Shown in pieces: positions 1 to 8,262 of a stretch of 64,000 bases of DNA. Origin of the DNA: Paenibacillus antarcticus (GTDB lineage: Bacteria; Bacillota; Bacilli; Paenibacillales; Paenibacillaceae). Position 1 is the first letter of the stretch, and each line of letters opens with the position of its first letter. Under the pieces are notes generated by a model, which saw only the letters and a program-made list of their open reading frames with translations, was not told the origin of the DNA and searched no databases. Where the stretch lies: NCBI RefSeq assembly GCF_001637225.1, contig NZ_LVJI01000018.1, positions 62,001 through 126,000 on the forward strand. The letters are read 5' to 3'. The position numbers and the translations under genes were made by a program.

Positions 1-138
1 AACATAGGCACCCATAATAGACGTATTTGTAAAACCAATATAATCATTCATTCCACCGACAATTGAGGAGATAACTGATGCACTCAAGGCTCGAATAAAC
101 TGAGAACCTGCTACAAACATCGCAGAAATTACAATCAC
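1..138 (-). CDS. N-terminal part of an unrecognised, probably membrane protein (cut by window edge)
   Basis: An open frame runs without stops from a GTG at 138-136 to the left edge (46 codons). AGGAGAG lies about 11 bases upstream of the GTG; an ATG seven codons in (120-118) is a weaker alternative. The visible residues are hydrophobic and small-residue rich (VIVISAMFVAGSQF, then SVISSIVGGMNDY), which suggests a first membrane segment, but I do not recognise the family. It could be a transporter subunit or a fragment. Transcribed in the same direction as the oxidoreductase operon to its right, about 220 bases away. Confidence 0.35.
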   Translation of the reverse strand, partial: MIVISAMFVAGSQFIRALSASVISSIVGGMNDYIGFTNTSIMGAYV

Positions 139-356
139 CTATCGTTACTCTCCTCTATGAGCATCCATTCATTATATCTGAGAAGTAATCAGAATTCATC
201 TCTTTCGGCTTTTATTTAGATATAGTTGTTCCCATCTTAACAACCCCGTAACAGAATACTAACCGTTATGAGGTTGTTCGAACGAAAGTTATTCTATTGT
301 ATTGAATCATGTTCATGGTAAGTTTTATAAGAATAATCCAATGAGTCCAATAAGCA

Positions 357-1463
357 TTATTCCTCCAATGTATAAGGTTCGAGATCTTTATGCATGGGGT
401 TTGGTCTAGAACATGTACTATGCATCTCATAATGTTTCGAATCATCCGACGCACCATGGAAAGCCCACATGGCCTCCAGAACATGGTATGCTAGTTCACC
501 ACTAGCTCGATGTGGGCGTCCGCTTTGGATTGCGTAGGCCATATCAGCTGCGGCTATACCTCTTGTATTCTCTTCATAACCATATAATAGTGGCTGTTCG
601 ATCCATTCTGATTGTCCAGTTAGGCGATATTTCACTTGTCCACTGAAACTATTAGGATCAGGCACTTGAAGAGTACCCTTCGTACCATAGATCTCAATCG
701 GTGGCAGACTACTTCCTCCAAAGATATCAAAGCTCATAATAAGCGTTCCTATGGCTCCTTCTTCGAATTCCATCATGCCAGCCACATGTGTTGGAATCTC
801 GACTGGAATGACTTGACCTTTCTTCTTCTCACTTGTGATGATTCTTTCATCCAGTGCTTTTCCAGTAATCCCTGTGATTCGTTTAATTGGACCCAATAAT
901 TGAATAAGTGCTGTCAAATAATAAGGTCCCATATCAAACATCGGTCCACCGCCCGCTTGATAGTAAAACTCAGGATCAGGATGCCATCCTTCGTGACCAC
1001 TACTCATCATAAATGCCGTTGCTGCAATCGGTCGCCCGATCACACCATCGTTCAACAATTGTAGAGCCGTTTGGATTCCCGCGCCATAGAATGTTTCTGG
1101 TGCGCATCCAACACGGAGCCCTTTTTCTTTCGCTACTTGTAATACCTGTTGACCTTCTTCACGCGTAACAGCAAGCGGTTTCTCCACGTACACATGCTTG
1201 CCTTCCCTAAGCGCTTGCAGACATACTGAAGCATGAGCCGCAGGAATCGTTAGATTAATAACCAATTGAATATCTGGATCAGCCAATAACTCTTCGGGGG
1301 AATAAGCTTTTGGTATATCAAATTCTACGGCTTTCTCCCGAGCCCGTTCTATATCTATATCTGCACATGCAACTAAATCGATTACCTTAAATTTCTTGCA
1401 GTTCTCCATATAGATACTGCTAATTTTCCCACAACCAATAATTCCAACCGTTATTTTATCCAT
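357..1463 (-). CDS. Gfo/Idh/MocA family NAD(P)-dependent oxidoreductase
   Basis: 368 aa. The N-terminal Rossmann fold shows the dinucleotide-binding motif GIIGCGKISSIY (about residues 7-18), and the EKPLA motif near residue 94 contains the conserved lysine of the family, which oxidises or reduces sugars and inositols. A C-terminal alpha/beta substrate domain follows, and the length is normal for the family. It is the last gene of the LacI - dehydrogenase - ThuA - dehydrogenase operon; GGGGGGAT lies seven bases before the ATG. Two dehydrogenases with a ThuA-like protein suggest catabolism of a sugar or sugar derivative through a keto intermediate. The substrate cannot be read from sequence. 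Confidence 0.9.
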   Translation of the reverse strand: MDKITVGIIGCGKISSIYMENCKKFKVIDLVACADIDIERAREKAVEFDIPKAYSPEELLADPDIQLVINLTIPAAHASVCLQALREGKHVYVEKPLAVTREEGQQVLQVAKEKGLRVGCAPETFYGAGIQTALQLLNDGVIGRPIAATAFMMSSGHEGWHPDPEFYYQAGGGPMFDMGPYYLTALIQLLGPIKRITGITGKALDERIITSEKKKGQVIPVEIPTHVAGMMEFEEGAIGTLIMSFDIFGGSSLPPIEIYGTKGTLQVPDPNSFSGQVKYRLTGQSEWIEQPLLYGYEENTRGIAAADMAYAIQSGRPHRASGELAYHVLEAMWAFHGASDDSKHYEMHSTCSRPNPMHKDLEPYTLEE

Positions 1464-1487
1464 TCTATAAATCCCCCCCTATAATCC

Positions 1488-2225
1488 TTAATAGTTACTG
1501 TCTGCCATTCCTGTGTATGAGCTAGCTTGATCTGTTTCTGAGTCACCATTGTTTTGTTCAGCTGTTAACTTACCCTCTGCAGCCCATAGGAACCCACGAC
1601 GCATGATCTCTGTCACTTCTGGCATCTCAATAATATCTGCATGATGACCTAACGAATTGTAGAATACTCTGCCATTCCCCCAACGCTTCGTCCAAACAAC
1701 AGGCATCTCAACGGTTCCATTCGTCGAATGTGGTCCTGTAGCTACTGGGAATATCGTTGATGCTAGAACTTCTACAGCCGGATCGACATGAAGATAATAC
1801 TGTTCACTCTTGACTTCGAAATCCTCTATTCCTTCCAGTAACAAGCCCGAACTATATTTCATATGAACGGTATATTCTACCCCATCGTTCCCTGGATGAG
1901 ATACCCACTGTCCTCCGGTCATGAACTGCCAATTCACGTTAGTCCGGAAAGAATCGCACATCCCTCCATGGCAACCCGCGATTCCAACCCCTTTTTCCAC
2001 CGCTGCTAACACATTATCTGCAAGCTCATTTCTAATTTCACCCATCGTCCAGACGGGCACAATTAAATCCAAGCTTAGAAGTTTCTCTAGGTCAGAATAC
2101 GCTTCTAGCGTATCTGATACCTCTACATCAAATTGTTCTTTTTCTAGAATAACCTTAAATAGTTGAGCCACTTGTTCAGGTTCATGCCCATCCCATCCAC
2201 CCCATACAATTAACGCCTTCTTCAT
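1488..2225 (-). CDS. ThuA-like domain protein (trehalose-utilisation family)
   Basis: 245 aa with the class I glutamine-amidotransferase-like fold of the ThuA family. The chain opens MKKALIVWGGWDGHEP, has the family sequence GVGIAGCHGGMCDSF around residues 79-93, and GNGRVFYNSLGHHADI near residue 185. ThuA proteins act with sugar 3-dehydrogenases in disaccharide oxidation in Rhizobium and are found with Gfo/Idh/MocA enzymes elsewhere; the exact reaction is uncertain. Here it lies between two such dehydrogenases, 25 bases behind the upstream gene, with AGGAGTG as ribosome site. The acidic, serine-rich C-terminal tail (about 20 residues after the domain) is atypical. Confidence 0.85.
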   Translation of the reverse strand: MKKALIVWGGWDGHEPEQVAQLFKVILEKEQFDVEVSDTLEAYSDLEKLLSLDLIVPVWTMGEIRNELADNVLAAVEKGVGIAGCHGGMCDSFRTNVNWQFMTGGQWVSHPGNDGVEYTVHMKYSSGLLLEGIEDFEVKSEQYYLHVDPAVEVLASTIFPVATGPHSTNGTVEMPVVWTKRWGNGRVFYNSLGHHADIIEMPEVTEIMRRGFLWAAEGKLTAEQNNGDSETDQASSYTGMADSNY

Positions 2226-2250
2226 ATAAGAACACTCCTAATCTTTTAGT

Positions 2251-3414
2251 TTACATTTCAGAAATGGACACCCAACGCCGCTCTTCTACTGAACGTTCAA
2301 CTGCCTCTAGCACCGCTTGACATTTCACGCCATCGTAAAAATTAGGAGAAGGTTGTCTTCCTTCATCAATGGCATTCATAAGTTCCAACATTTCATGCGT
2401 AAATGTATGTTCAAATCCGATCGTATGGCCTGTGGGCCACCAAGCTTCTGAATACGCATGAGCAGGATCAGTTGCGAGTACCCGGCGGAAACCTTGCACA
2501 TCTTCCTCATCATCCGTGAAATAAACTTCCAGTTCATTCATCCGTTCGAAATCAAATTTAACGCTTCCCTTACTCCCATTAATTTCAAAAGAATTCGTAC
2601 TCCGATGTCCCGCAGCAAGACGAGTTGATTCAAAGACACCCATGGTACCGCTTACAAATCGACTCAAGAATAGAGTAGCATCATCAACTGTAACTTTCCC
2701 CTTCGATGCATCACTACTTCCTTTCGCAGTTAACCCCGTCATTTCACTAGCTAGTGGACGTTCACGAATGAAAGTCTCGCTCATCCCTATAACCTCTTTC
2801 ATATCACCAACTAAATAATGAGCGAGGTCAATTAGATGAGCGCCCAGATCACCATGCGAACCTGAACCTGCAATCTCCTTCTGAAGTCGCCATACTAGCG
2901 GAAATGTCGGATCTATAATCCAATCCTGCAGAAACCATGCCCGGAAATGATAGAGTTCACCTAACCTTCCACTTTCAACTAGCTTCTTGGCTAACTGAAT
3001 CGCTGGAGTGAATCGATAATTAAAACCGATCATATGTTTAATTCCAGCCTTCTCAGCAGCAGCTAACATTTCACGAGAATCCGCAAGCGTTAATGCCAGT
3101 GGCTTCTCACAAAAAATATGTTTACCCGCACGTGCTGCAGCCAATGCAATTTCCTTGTGAACATTGCTTGGTGCATTGATATCAATAAGATCGATATCTT
3201 CACGCTCGACCAACTTTCGCCAATCTGTCTCAACCTCTGCCCAGCCAAATTGCTTAGCCGCCTGTGTAACGCCAGCTTCATCACGTCCACAGATGACTGA
3301 CATTCTCGGTTTTATCTTAGAATTCGGAAAAAACATCGGGAGTGCACGATATGCATTACTATGAGCCTTACCCATAAATTTGTAACCTACCATACCAATA
3401 CGGAACTCCTTCAT
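2251..3414 (-). CDS. Gfo/Idh/MocA family oxidoreductase
   Basis: 387 aa. It begins with the Rossmann motif MVGYKFMGKAHSNAY, carries CEKPLALT near residue 95 with the conserved lysine, and NYRFTPAI in the substrate domain. Length and layout are those of the larger sugar dehydrogenases of this family. It is distinct in sequence from the dehydrogenase at 357-1463, so the pair probably performs two different redox steps. The start lies 2 bases after the LacI stop codon, and the ribosome site AGGAGG overlaps the end of the LacI gene, so the two are translationally close. Substrate unknown. Confidence 0.9.
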   Translation of the reverse strand: MKEFRIGMVGYKFMGKAHSNAYRALPMFFPNSKIKPRMSVICGRDEAGVTQAAKQFGWAEVETDWRKLVEREDIDLIDINAPSNVHKEIALAAARAGKHIFCEKPLALTLADSREMLAAAEKAGIKHMIGFNYRFTPAIQLAKKLVESGRLGELYHFRAWFLQDWIIDPTFPLVWRLQKEIAGSGSHGDLGAHLIDLAHYLVGDMKEVIGMSETFIRERPLASEMTGLTAKGSSDASKGKVTVDDATLFLSRFVSGTMGVFESTRLAAGHRSTNSFEINGSKGSVKFDFERMNELEVYFTDDEEDVQGFRRVLATDPAHAYSEAWWPTGHTIGFEHTFTHEMLELMNAIDEGRQPSPNFYDGVKCQAVLEAVERSVEERRWVSISEM

Positions 3415-3416
3415 TT

Positions 3417-4463
3417 CTATTCCTCCTTCGATTCAGTTCGCAATGATGATTCTCTTATCATAAGTTCTGTCGGTAGTTGAATTTGGAAATGATCTTGCAA
3501 GCCGAGTGATGATTGTCTCAGACGGCTTAACAGATTCTCTGCAGCAAGCTCTCCCATGTGGAAGAAAGGTACCTTAACGCTACTAAGGGACGGTGTCGTT
3601 AACTCAGCTATATCCGAATCATCGAAGCCTATCATAGCCGGAAGTTGATTCCATGGGATTCCGATTTCTCTCAATCCCTGTTGTAGACCGATAGCCATAC
3701 GATCGTTTGATGCGAATAACGCATCGACTTCATTCAACCTAGCATAGACTAACGGTGCCACGGCGTGACCGCTTTTGCGACCGAAGTTACCTCTGAATAA
3801 TAATGACTCATTAACCTCTAACCCATGATCATGTAGAGCTCTACGATATCCTGCGGAGCGTTCACGACTATTGGAGTATTCATCTGGTCCATTGATAAAA
3901 GCGATGTCTTTATACCCTTGCTGAATAAGGTGAGTAACCGCTTCATAACTTCCCTTCTCATGCGTCGCATCTACTTCGCTGAAACCTTCTCCATCATAAT
4001 GTTGATTGATTAAACAGAAATGTCTACCCTCTTCTTTTAACCGTCGTAATGCTTCTAACTCTATAGGATCTTCTTTAGAGCCTAATACGATAAGCGCATC
4101 CACCTTATGTGTATGAAATAATTGAGAATAATAATTCAACACGTCATCCATGGGTCTAAATAAGAGCAATAGATCATACCCGAACTCACGTGACATACTG
4201 CCAATTCCACTTAATATTTCTGAGAAAAAGTAGGTGGAAAACATATTGACTTTAGGTAAATAAGGAAGAATAACTCCTATACTCCCGCTTTTACTTGTAG
4301 CGAAATTTCTTGCCAATGCGCTGGGAGCATAATTTAGTACTTTAGCTGCATCGATTACTCTTTGCCTAGTCTCTTCCTTCATAGATCCAACGTTATTAAG
4401 TACTCTGGATACGGTTGCCTCAGATACCTTGGCTAGATTAGCCACTTCCTTACGGGATACGAT
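3417..4463 (-). CDS. LacI-family transcriptional regulator with a non-canonical start codon
   Basis: About 348 aa if translation starts at ATC 4463-4461 (or ATT 4466-4464). The helix-turn-helix reads VSRKEVANLAKVSEATVSRVLN, followed by the LacI hinge (APSALARNFA) and a periplasmic-binding-protein-like ligand domain. The only ATG/GTG/TTG available upstream is the GTG at 4445, which would cut off the first part of the recognition fold. An in-frame TAA lies at 4487-4485, and GGAGG at 4475-4471 sits 7 bases before the ATC. It heads the oxidoreductase operon and probably represses it and itself through the palindrome at 4487-4502. The inducer is unknown. A sequencing error in the start codon is an alternative. 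Confidence 0.85.
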   Translation of the reverse strand: MVSRKEVANLAKVSEATVSRVLNNVGSMKEETRQRVIDAAKVLNYAPSALARNFATSKSGSIGVILPYLPKVNMFSTYFFSEILSGIGSMSREFGYDLLLLFRPMDDVLNYYSQLFHTHKVDALIVLGSKEDPIELEALRRLKEEGRHFCLINQHYDGEGFSEVDATHEKGSYEAVTHLIQQGYKDIAFINGPDEYSNSRERSAGYRRALHDHGLEVNESLLFRGNFGRKSGHAVAPLVYARLNEVDALFASNDRMAIGLQQGLREIGIPWNQLPAMIGFDDSDIAELTTPSLSSVKVPFFHMGELAAENLLSRLRQSSLGLQDHFQIQLPTELMIRESSLRTESKEE

Positions 4464-4486
4464 AATAAGCCCTCCAGTCCGTCTTT

Positions 4487-4502
4487 ATGTACGCGCGTAC
4501 AT
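4487..4502. promoter_or_regulatory. 16-bp palindromic LacI-type operator
   Basis: ATGTACGCGCGTACAT is a perfect palindrome with a central CG step, the typical form of a LacI-family operator. It overlaps the downstream edge of the -10 box and the expected transcription start of the lacI operon, so bound repressor would block initiation. Autoregulation is inferred. Confidence 0.7.
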
Positions 4503-4529
4503 TTTCTCATGATAAGATCCCTATGTCAA
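4501..4529 (-). promoter_or_regulatory. Sigma-A promoter of the LacI/oxidoreductase operon
   Basis: On the minus strand TTGACA (4529-4524), a 17-base spacer and GAAAAT (4506-4501, 4 of 6 matches to TATAAT). The start point would fall near 4494, leaving a leader of roughly 30 bases before the ribosome site at 4475-4471, which supports a LacI start near 4463. Confidence 0.65.
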
Positions 4530-4546
4530 TACGTCTTACCTATTAC

Positions 4547-4602
4547 TATACCTGCGAAAAGGCCGTCCGCAAGCATTCGCAGGCGACCTAATCGCAGGTA
4601 TA
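4547..4602 (-). terminator. Hairpin downstream of the SGNH hydrolase
   Basis: TATACCTGCGA (4547-4557) and TCGCAGGTATA (4592-4602) form an 11-bp perfect stem, with a smaller imperfect stem inside. There is no long T tract on the minus strand, so termination is plausible but not certain. Confidence 0.45.
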
Positions 4603-4603
4603 G

Positions 4604-5248
4604 CTATTTCCTATTCATCACGACGTCTAGCCATTGATTTGCAATCAGTGCGTGTCCTGCTGGCGTTGGATGCACACCATCCCATATCCAATACGATTCA
4701 TCTGCTTGACGACAAGCGTCATTAAAGGACTCCTGTAGGGGAACATAAATGGTACCATAGATTTCAGAAATTCTCTTCGCCGCTTCTTGTCTCTGAGAAA
4801 CTTCTTGGTACCATTGCTTCCAATTATCTTTGACATATCCCACAGGCAGTATAAACGGCTCACAAATAACAATTTTAATATTAGGGAACTGTGATTTAGT
4901 CTCCTCTATTATAGACGCATATACCTTCTCATACTTAGCCGCAGATACACCGCATGCTTGAGAGAACTCCATTCCGACATCATTTACGCCAATAAGAATA
5001 CTTAACACGTCTGGTTTAAGATTTAATGTATCCTCTTGCCAACGTGCGTACAAATCAACAATCCGATTCCCACTAATCCCTTTATTCTGGAAATTATACT
5101 GTTGCTCTGGTTGTTCATACCCTACTCGGCTTGCAATTAGATAAGCATATCCATGTCCCATGGCATGATTAAGATCTCCATCACGCCCACGTCCTCCATC
5201 GGTAATTGAATCTCCTTGGAAACAAATCGTTGCATTTTTTTCAAACAT
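4604..5248 (-). CDS. SGNH/GDSL hydrolase (esterase/lipase-type)
   Basis: 214 aa. Block I reads CFQGDSITDGGRGRDGD with the nucleophilic serine at about residue 15, block II glycine is in the region NKGISGNRI, block III is IGVNDVG (Asn of the oxyanion hole), and block V is WDGVHPTPAGH with the catalytic Asp and His near residues 190-193. No signal peptide, so it acts in the cytosol. Enzymes of this kind remove acetyl or other acyl groups from sugars, which would fit the neighbouring sugar-dehydrogenase operon, though it is a separate unit about 140 bases from the lacI promoter. The substrate is unknown. Confidence 0.88.
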   Translation of the reverse strand: MFEKNATICFQGDSITDGGRGRDGDLNHAMGHGYAYLIASRVGYEQPEQQYNFQNKGISGNRIVDLYARWQEDTLNLKPDVLSILIGVNDVGMEFSQACGVSAAKYEKVYASIIEETKSQFPNIKIVICEPFILPVGYVKDNWKQWYQEVSQRQEAAKRISEIYGTIYVPLQESFNDACRQADESYWIWDGVHPTPAGHALIANQWLDVVMNRK

Positions 5249-5441
5249 AAGATCTCTCCTATTTAGGTAAGATAATTAATATTAGAAACATATCAGAATA
5301 AGTGTGAAATTTCATCTCATTTTTTCGTAGAAAGTGATTTTCATTCTTTTGTTTGTATTCCCTTGTTTATAGATGCGGGCTTCCGTTAATAACTTGATAT
5401 CAAAAGAATGATAGCACAAATTGAAAGTGAGGAATACGTGT

Positions 5442-6353
5442 ATGATTCCATTTACGCCAATGTCACCTATTCTTCAACCATCCCTACCCGTTGGGGATGA
5501 ATGGATCTATCAACTGAAGTGGGACGGTTACCGAGTCATAGCGAATATTGAAGGTGGAAAAGTTAATCTTTACTCCAAAAAGATGTTATCCTTAAATACC
5601 GTTTTCCCTGAGTTAATAGAAGCACTTTCCGCATTGAAAGGGAATTATACTTTAGATGGAGAAGCCATTCTTTTAGATCCATCTACGGGCAAACCTAGCT
5701 TTCAACTATTACAGAAGCGTGGAAGAATGCGTGACACTAAGCTAATTAAGAGTGTAGCTGAACGCGAACCTGTCAGTTACATGGTATTTGATCTATTACA
5801 ATATGGAGAACAGGACTTCAGGAAACATCCATTCGAAGAACGGCATCAAAGATTGAAAGGGATCTCTAAAAGTTGGAAACATCCACTCTATACAACAGAT
5901 ATATTTCATGATGGTGAGGTCTTATGGCATTGGGTGGTTGATCAACAATTAGAAGGTGTCGTCGCCAAGAAGCGTTCTAGTCCTTATCGTGAAGGTAAAC
6001 ATCACCACGACTGGCTGAAGTGTAAGACTTCTGTTCAGATGGAAGTGGATATTGTAGGTGTTCTCATCAAAGATGGCGTCGTATCCAGTCTAGCTATGAG
6101 TAAAGAAGGTCACTATTTCGGCAGAATTTCTTCAGGCCTTACTCATTCATTAAAGCAACAATTAGCATTGCTACCGGCTAGTGCTCAGCAACAAGATTAT
6201 TTCGATGTCTTGCCAGAAGGATTGAGGAGAACAACCATTCATTGGTTAAACCTTTCAATTAAAGCACATGTTACGGGGCTTGAGATCACCGCGGCGGGTC
6301 AACTCAGACATCCCAAACTCATTTCTATTGAAAACTTACCTAAACTTAAATGA
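5442..6353 (+). CDS. ATP-dependent DNA ligase, LigD-ligase-domain type
   Basis: 303 aa. Motif I, LKWDGYR, places the lysine that is adenylated at residue 26; LDGEAI (motif III), YMVFDLL, EGVVAKK (motif IV) and WLKCK (motif V) follow, then a short OB-fold region. It lacks the polymerase and phosphoesterase parts of full-length LigD. Stand-alone ligases like this work with Ku or in spore DNA repair in Bacillales; no Ku gene is in view. The start is set at ATG 5442 because GTGAGGA ends 8 bases before it; an in-frame TTG at 5421 has no ribosome site. It is monocistronic between divergent and convergent neighbours. Confidence 0.88.
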   Translation: MIPFTPMSPILQPSLPVGDEWIYQLKWDGYRVIANIEGGKVNLYSKKMLSLNTVFPELIEALSALKGNYTLDGEAILLDPSTGKPSFQLLQKRGRMRDTKLIKSVAEREPVSYMVFDLLQYGEQDFRKHPFEERHQRLKGISKSWKHPLYTTDIFHDGEVLWHWVVDQQLEGVVAKKRSSPYREGKHHHDWLKCKTSVQMEVDIVGVLIKDGVVSSLAMSKEGHYFGRISSGLTHSLKQQLALLPASAQQQDYFDVLPEGLRRTTIHWLNLSIKAHVTGLEITAAGQLRHPKLISIENLPKLK

Positions 6354-6394
6354 GAGTCATTTACTTTAACGGCTATACATATTCATATCAAAAA

Positions 6395-6436
6395 CAAGCT
6401 AGAACCTCACAACAATCATAGTGAGATTATAGCTTG
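6395..6436 (-). terminator. Intrinsic terminator of the ABC importer operon
   Basis: An imperfect stem pairs CAAGCTA...CCTCAC with GTGAG...TAGCTTG; on the minus strand it is followed by GTTTTTGA. It may also end the convergent ligase transcript. Confidence 0.65.
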
Positions 6437-6448
6437 TCTCTAACTTGC

Positions 6449-7243
6449 CTAACCTAATACAAGACGATCATCGGACAACTTATGTCCACTAATCTGTTCG
6501 AATTCACCTAGCAACCGCTCGACCGTTAAGTCTTTCTTTCGTTCTTCATCAATATCTAATATAATTCGGCCACCATCCATCATGATGAGTCGATTACCGA
6601 GGCGTATCGCTTGTTCCATATTATGAGTTACCATTAACGTCGTCAGGTTCATCTCCCGAACGATACTCTCGGTTAATCGCGTGATTAGCTCTGCTCGAGC
6701 AGGGTCAAGTGCTGCCGTATGTTCATCAAGTAATAGGATCTGGGGATTCGTGAAAGTAGCCATAAGTAGACTCAGTGCCTGGCGTTCACCACCCGAGAGC
6801 ATTCCTACTTTAGCATGAAGCCGCTCTTCTAGACCAATACCCAAGCGTGAGAGATGTTCACGAAATAAGGTTCGTTTGCTCGCCTTCACACCTAATGATA
6901 ATCCACGTTGTTTCCCCCGTGCATAGGCCATCGCTAGGTTTTCTTCAATCGTCATACGGGGAGCCGTTCCAGCCATCGGATCTTGAAATACTCGTCCAAT
7001 CCATTGACTTCGACGATATTCTGGTAAGTGGGTGATATCTTCATTATCAATGATCACATTACCGGTATCTGGCTTCATTACACCCGAAATAATATTCATT
7101 AATGTCGACTTACCTGCCCCATTACTACCAATAACCGTAACGAAGTCTCCTGGTTTCATATGTAGTTGTATATCAAAAAGTGCAATTTTCTCATCAGGCG
7201 TGGCTGGATTAAATAATTTAGCTACATGGTTTAGCTGAAGCAT
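6449..7243 (-). CDS. ABC transporter ATP-binding protein (TrpZ-like)
   Basis: 264 aa. Walker A GSNGAGKST near residue 39, Q-loop around VFQDPMAG, signature LSGGERQ near residue 150, Walker B ILLLDEH followed by the D-loop, and switch histidine in MVTHNM. It energises the importer formed with the permease and the substrate-binding protein transcribed ahead of it; its start overlaps the permease stop by one base. The trio matches the ABC-type family whose binding protein is PF04392 (TrpX). In streptococci such systems import tryptophan or tyrosine, but in Paenibacillus the substrate is unproven. Confidence 0.92.
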   Translation of the reverse strand: MLQLNHVAKLFNPATPDEKIALFDIQLHMKPGDFVTVIGSNGAGKSTLMNIISGVMKPDTGNVIIDNEDITHLPEYRRSQWIGRVFQDPMAGTAPRMTIEENLAMAYARGKQRGLSLGVKASKRTLFREHLSRLGIGLEERLHAKVGMLSGGERQALSLLMATFTNPQILLLDEHTAALDPARAELITRLTESIVREMNLTTLMVTHNMEQAIRLGNRLIMMDGGRIILDIDEERKKDLTVERLLGEFEQISGHKLSDDRLVLG

Positions 7244-8157
7244 TACACTCCACCTCCCATTGTTTTCTTTTGTCCAACATGTAATATCTCTGCTGAACGT
7301 TTCTTAGCCATCTTCTTCTGCTTAATAACACGCCGAGTGGAAGGAAGAACGAGTGCAATAATAACAATAATAGCTGTAATCAACTTCATATCTGAGGCTT
7401 CCAACCATTCTACCCGAAGTGCAAGAGCTACAACAATGCGATATATAATAGAACCTAGAACGACCGAAATTGTATGATGAATGACATTCCTAGCTCCAAA
7501 CACTGCTTCTCCAATAATAACGGATGCAAGACCGATAACGATCATTCCCACCCCACCATTAATATCAGCGAAAGAAGATTGTTGAGCAATAAGAGCCCCT
7601 GAGAGTGCTACCAATCCATTCGACAAACTGATGCCTACGATCTTTGTAAGATCCGTATTTGCACCGAAGCTTCGAATCATTCGTTCATTATCCCCTGTCG
7701 CTCTTAGAGCCAATCCAATATCCGAATACAAGAAACGATTTAATAGCACTAATACGATAATAGCAATAATCGGTACAATAATAAGTGGTTGTATCGAGAC
7801 GAATATCGAATCCATGTCATAGATTGAAATATTAGGTTTACTCATTATTCTCATATTGATGGAATACAGAGCAATCATCATTAGAATACCAGACATGAGT
7901 CCATTAATTTTACCTTTTGTATGCAATAGTCCTGTACATACTCCAGCAACAAGCCCTCCACCAAACCCTGAAAGAGTAGCTAGAATAGGAGAATACCCAT
8001 TGCTGATCATCACGGCAGCAATAGCAGCCCCTGTCGTAAAACTACCATCAACCGTTAAATCAGGGAAATCCAAAATTCGAAACGTAATATATACACCAAG
8101 TGCCATAAATGCATACAACAACCCAGATTCTAAAGCACCCCATAATGAGTCAATCAT
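7243..8157 (-). CDS. ABC transporter permease (TrpY-like)
   Basis: 304 aa, a hydrophobic protein with about eight to nine membrane segments. The sequence LDFPDLTVDGSFTTGAAIAA near residue 29 and the glycine-rich EAVFGARN region near residue 215 are typical of the permeases paired with PF04392 binding proteins, which resemble branched-chain amino-acid permeases. A basic C-terminal tail (KQKKMAKKRS) faces the cytosol. AGAGGAGGTAATCAAA precedes the ATG. A hairpin in the 105-base gap upstream separates it from the binding-protein gene and may lower its expression. Confidence 0.9.
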   Translation of the reverse strand: MIDSLWGALESGLLYAFMALGVYITFRILDFPDLTVDGSFTTGAAIAAVMISNGYSPILATLSGFGGGLVAGVCTGLLHTKGKINGLMSGILMMIALYSINMRIMSKPNISIYDMDSIFVSIQPLIIVPIIAIIVLVLLNRFLYSDIGLALRATGDNERMIRSFGANTDLTKIVGISLSNGLVALSGALIAQQSSFADINGGVGMIVIGLASVIIGEAVFGARNVIHHTISVVLGSIIYRIVVALALRVEWLEASDMKLITAIIVIIALVLPSTRRVIKQKKMAKKRSAEILHVGQKKTMGGGV

Positions 8158-8184
8158 TTTGATTACCTCCTCTTAGACGTAAAG

Positions 8185-8215
8185 GGAGTGGACGATAATA
8201 AGTATCGGCCACTCC
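8185..8215 (-). promoter_or_regulatory. Intra-operon hairpin between binding protein and permease
   Basis: GGAGTGG (8185-8191) pairs with CCACTCC (8209-8215), continued by CGATA/TATCG around a five-base loop. It has no T tract. Hairpins here commonly protect the upstream mRNA or cause partial termination, so that the binding protein is made in excess. Confidence 0.55.
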
Positions 8216-8262
8216 TAACATACTTACAAATAACATAGTCACTTCATTCAGATACGAATTAA

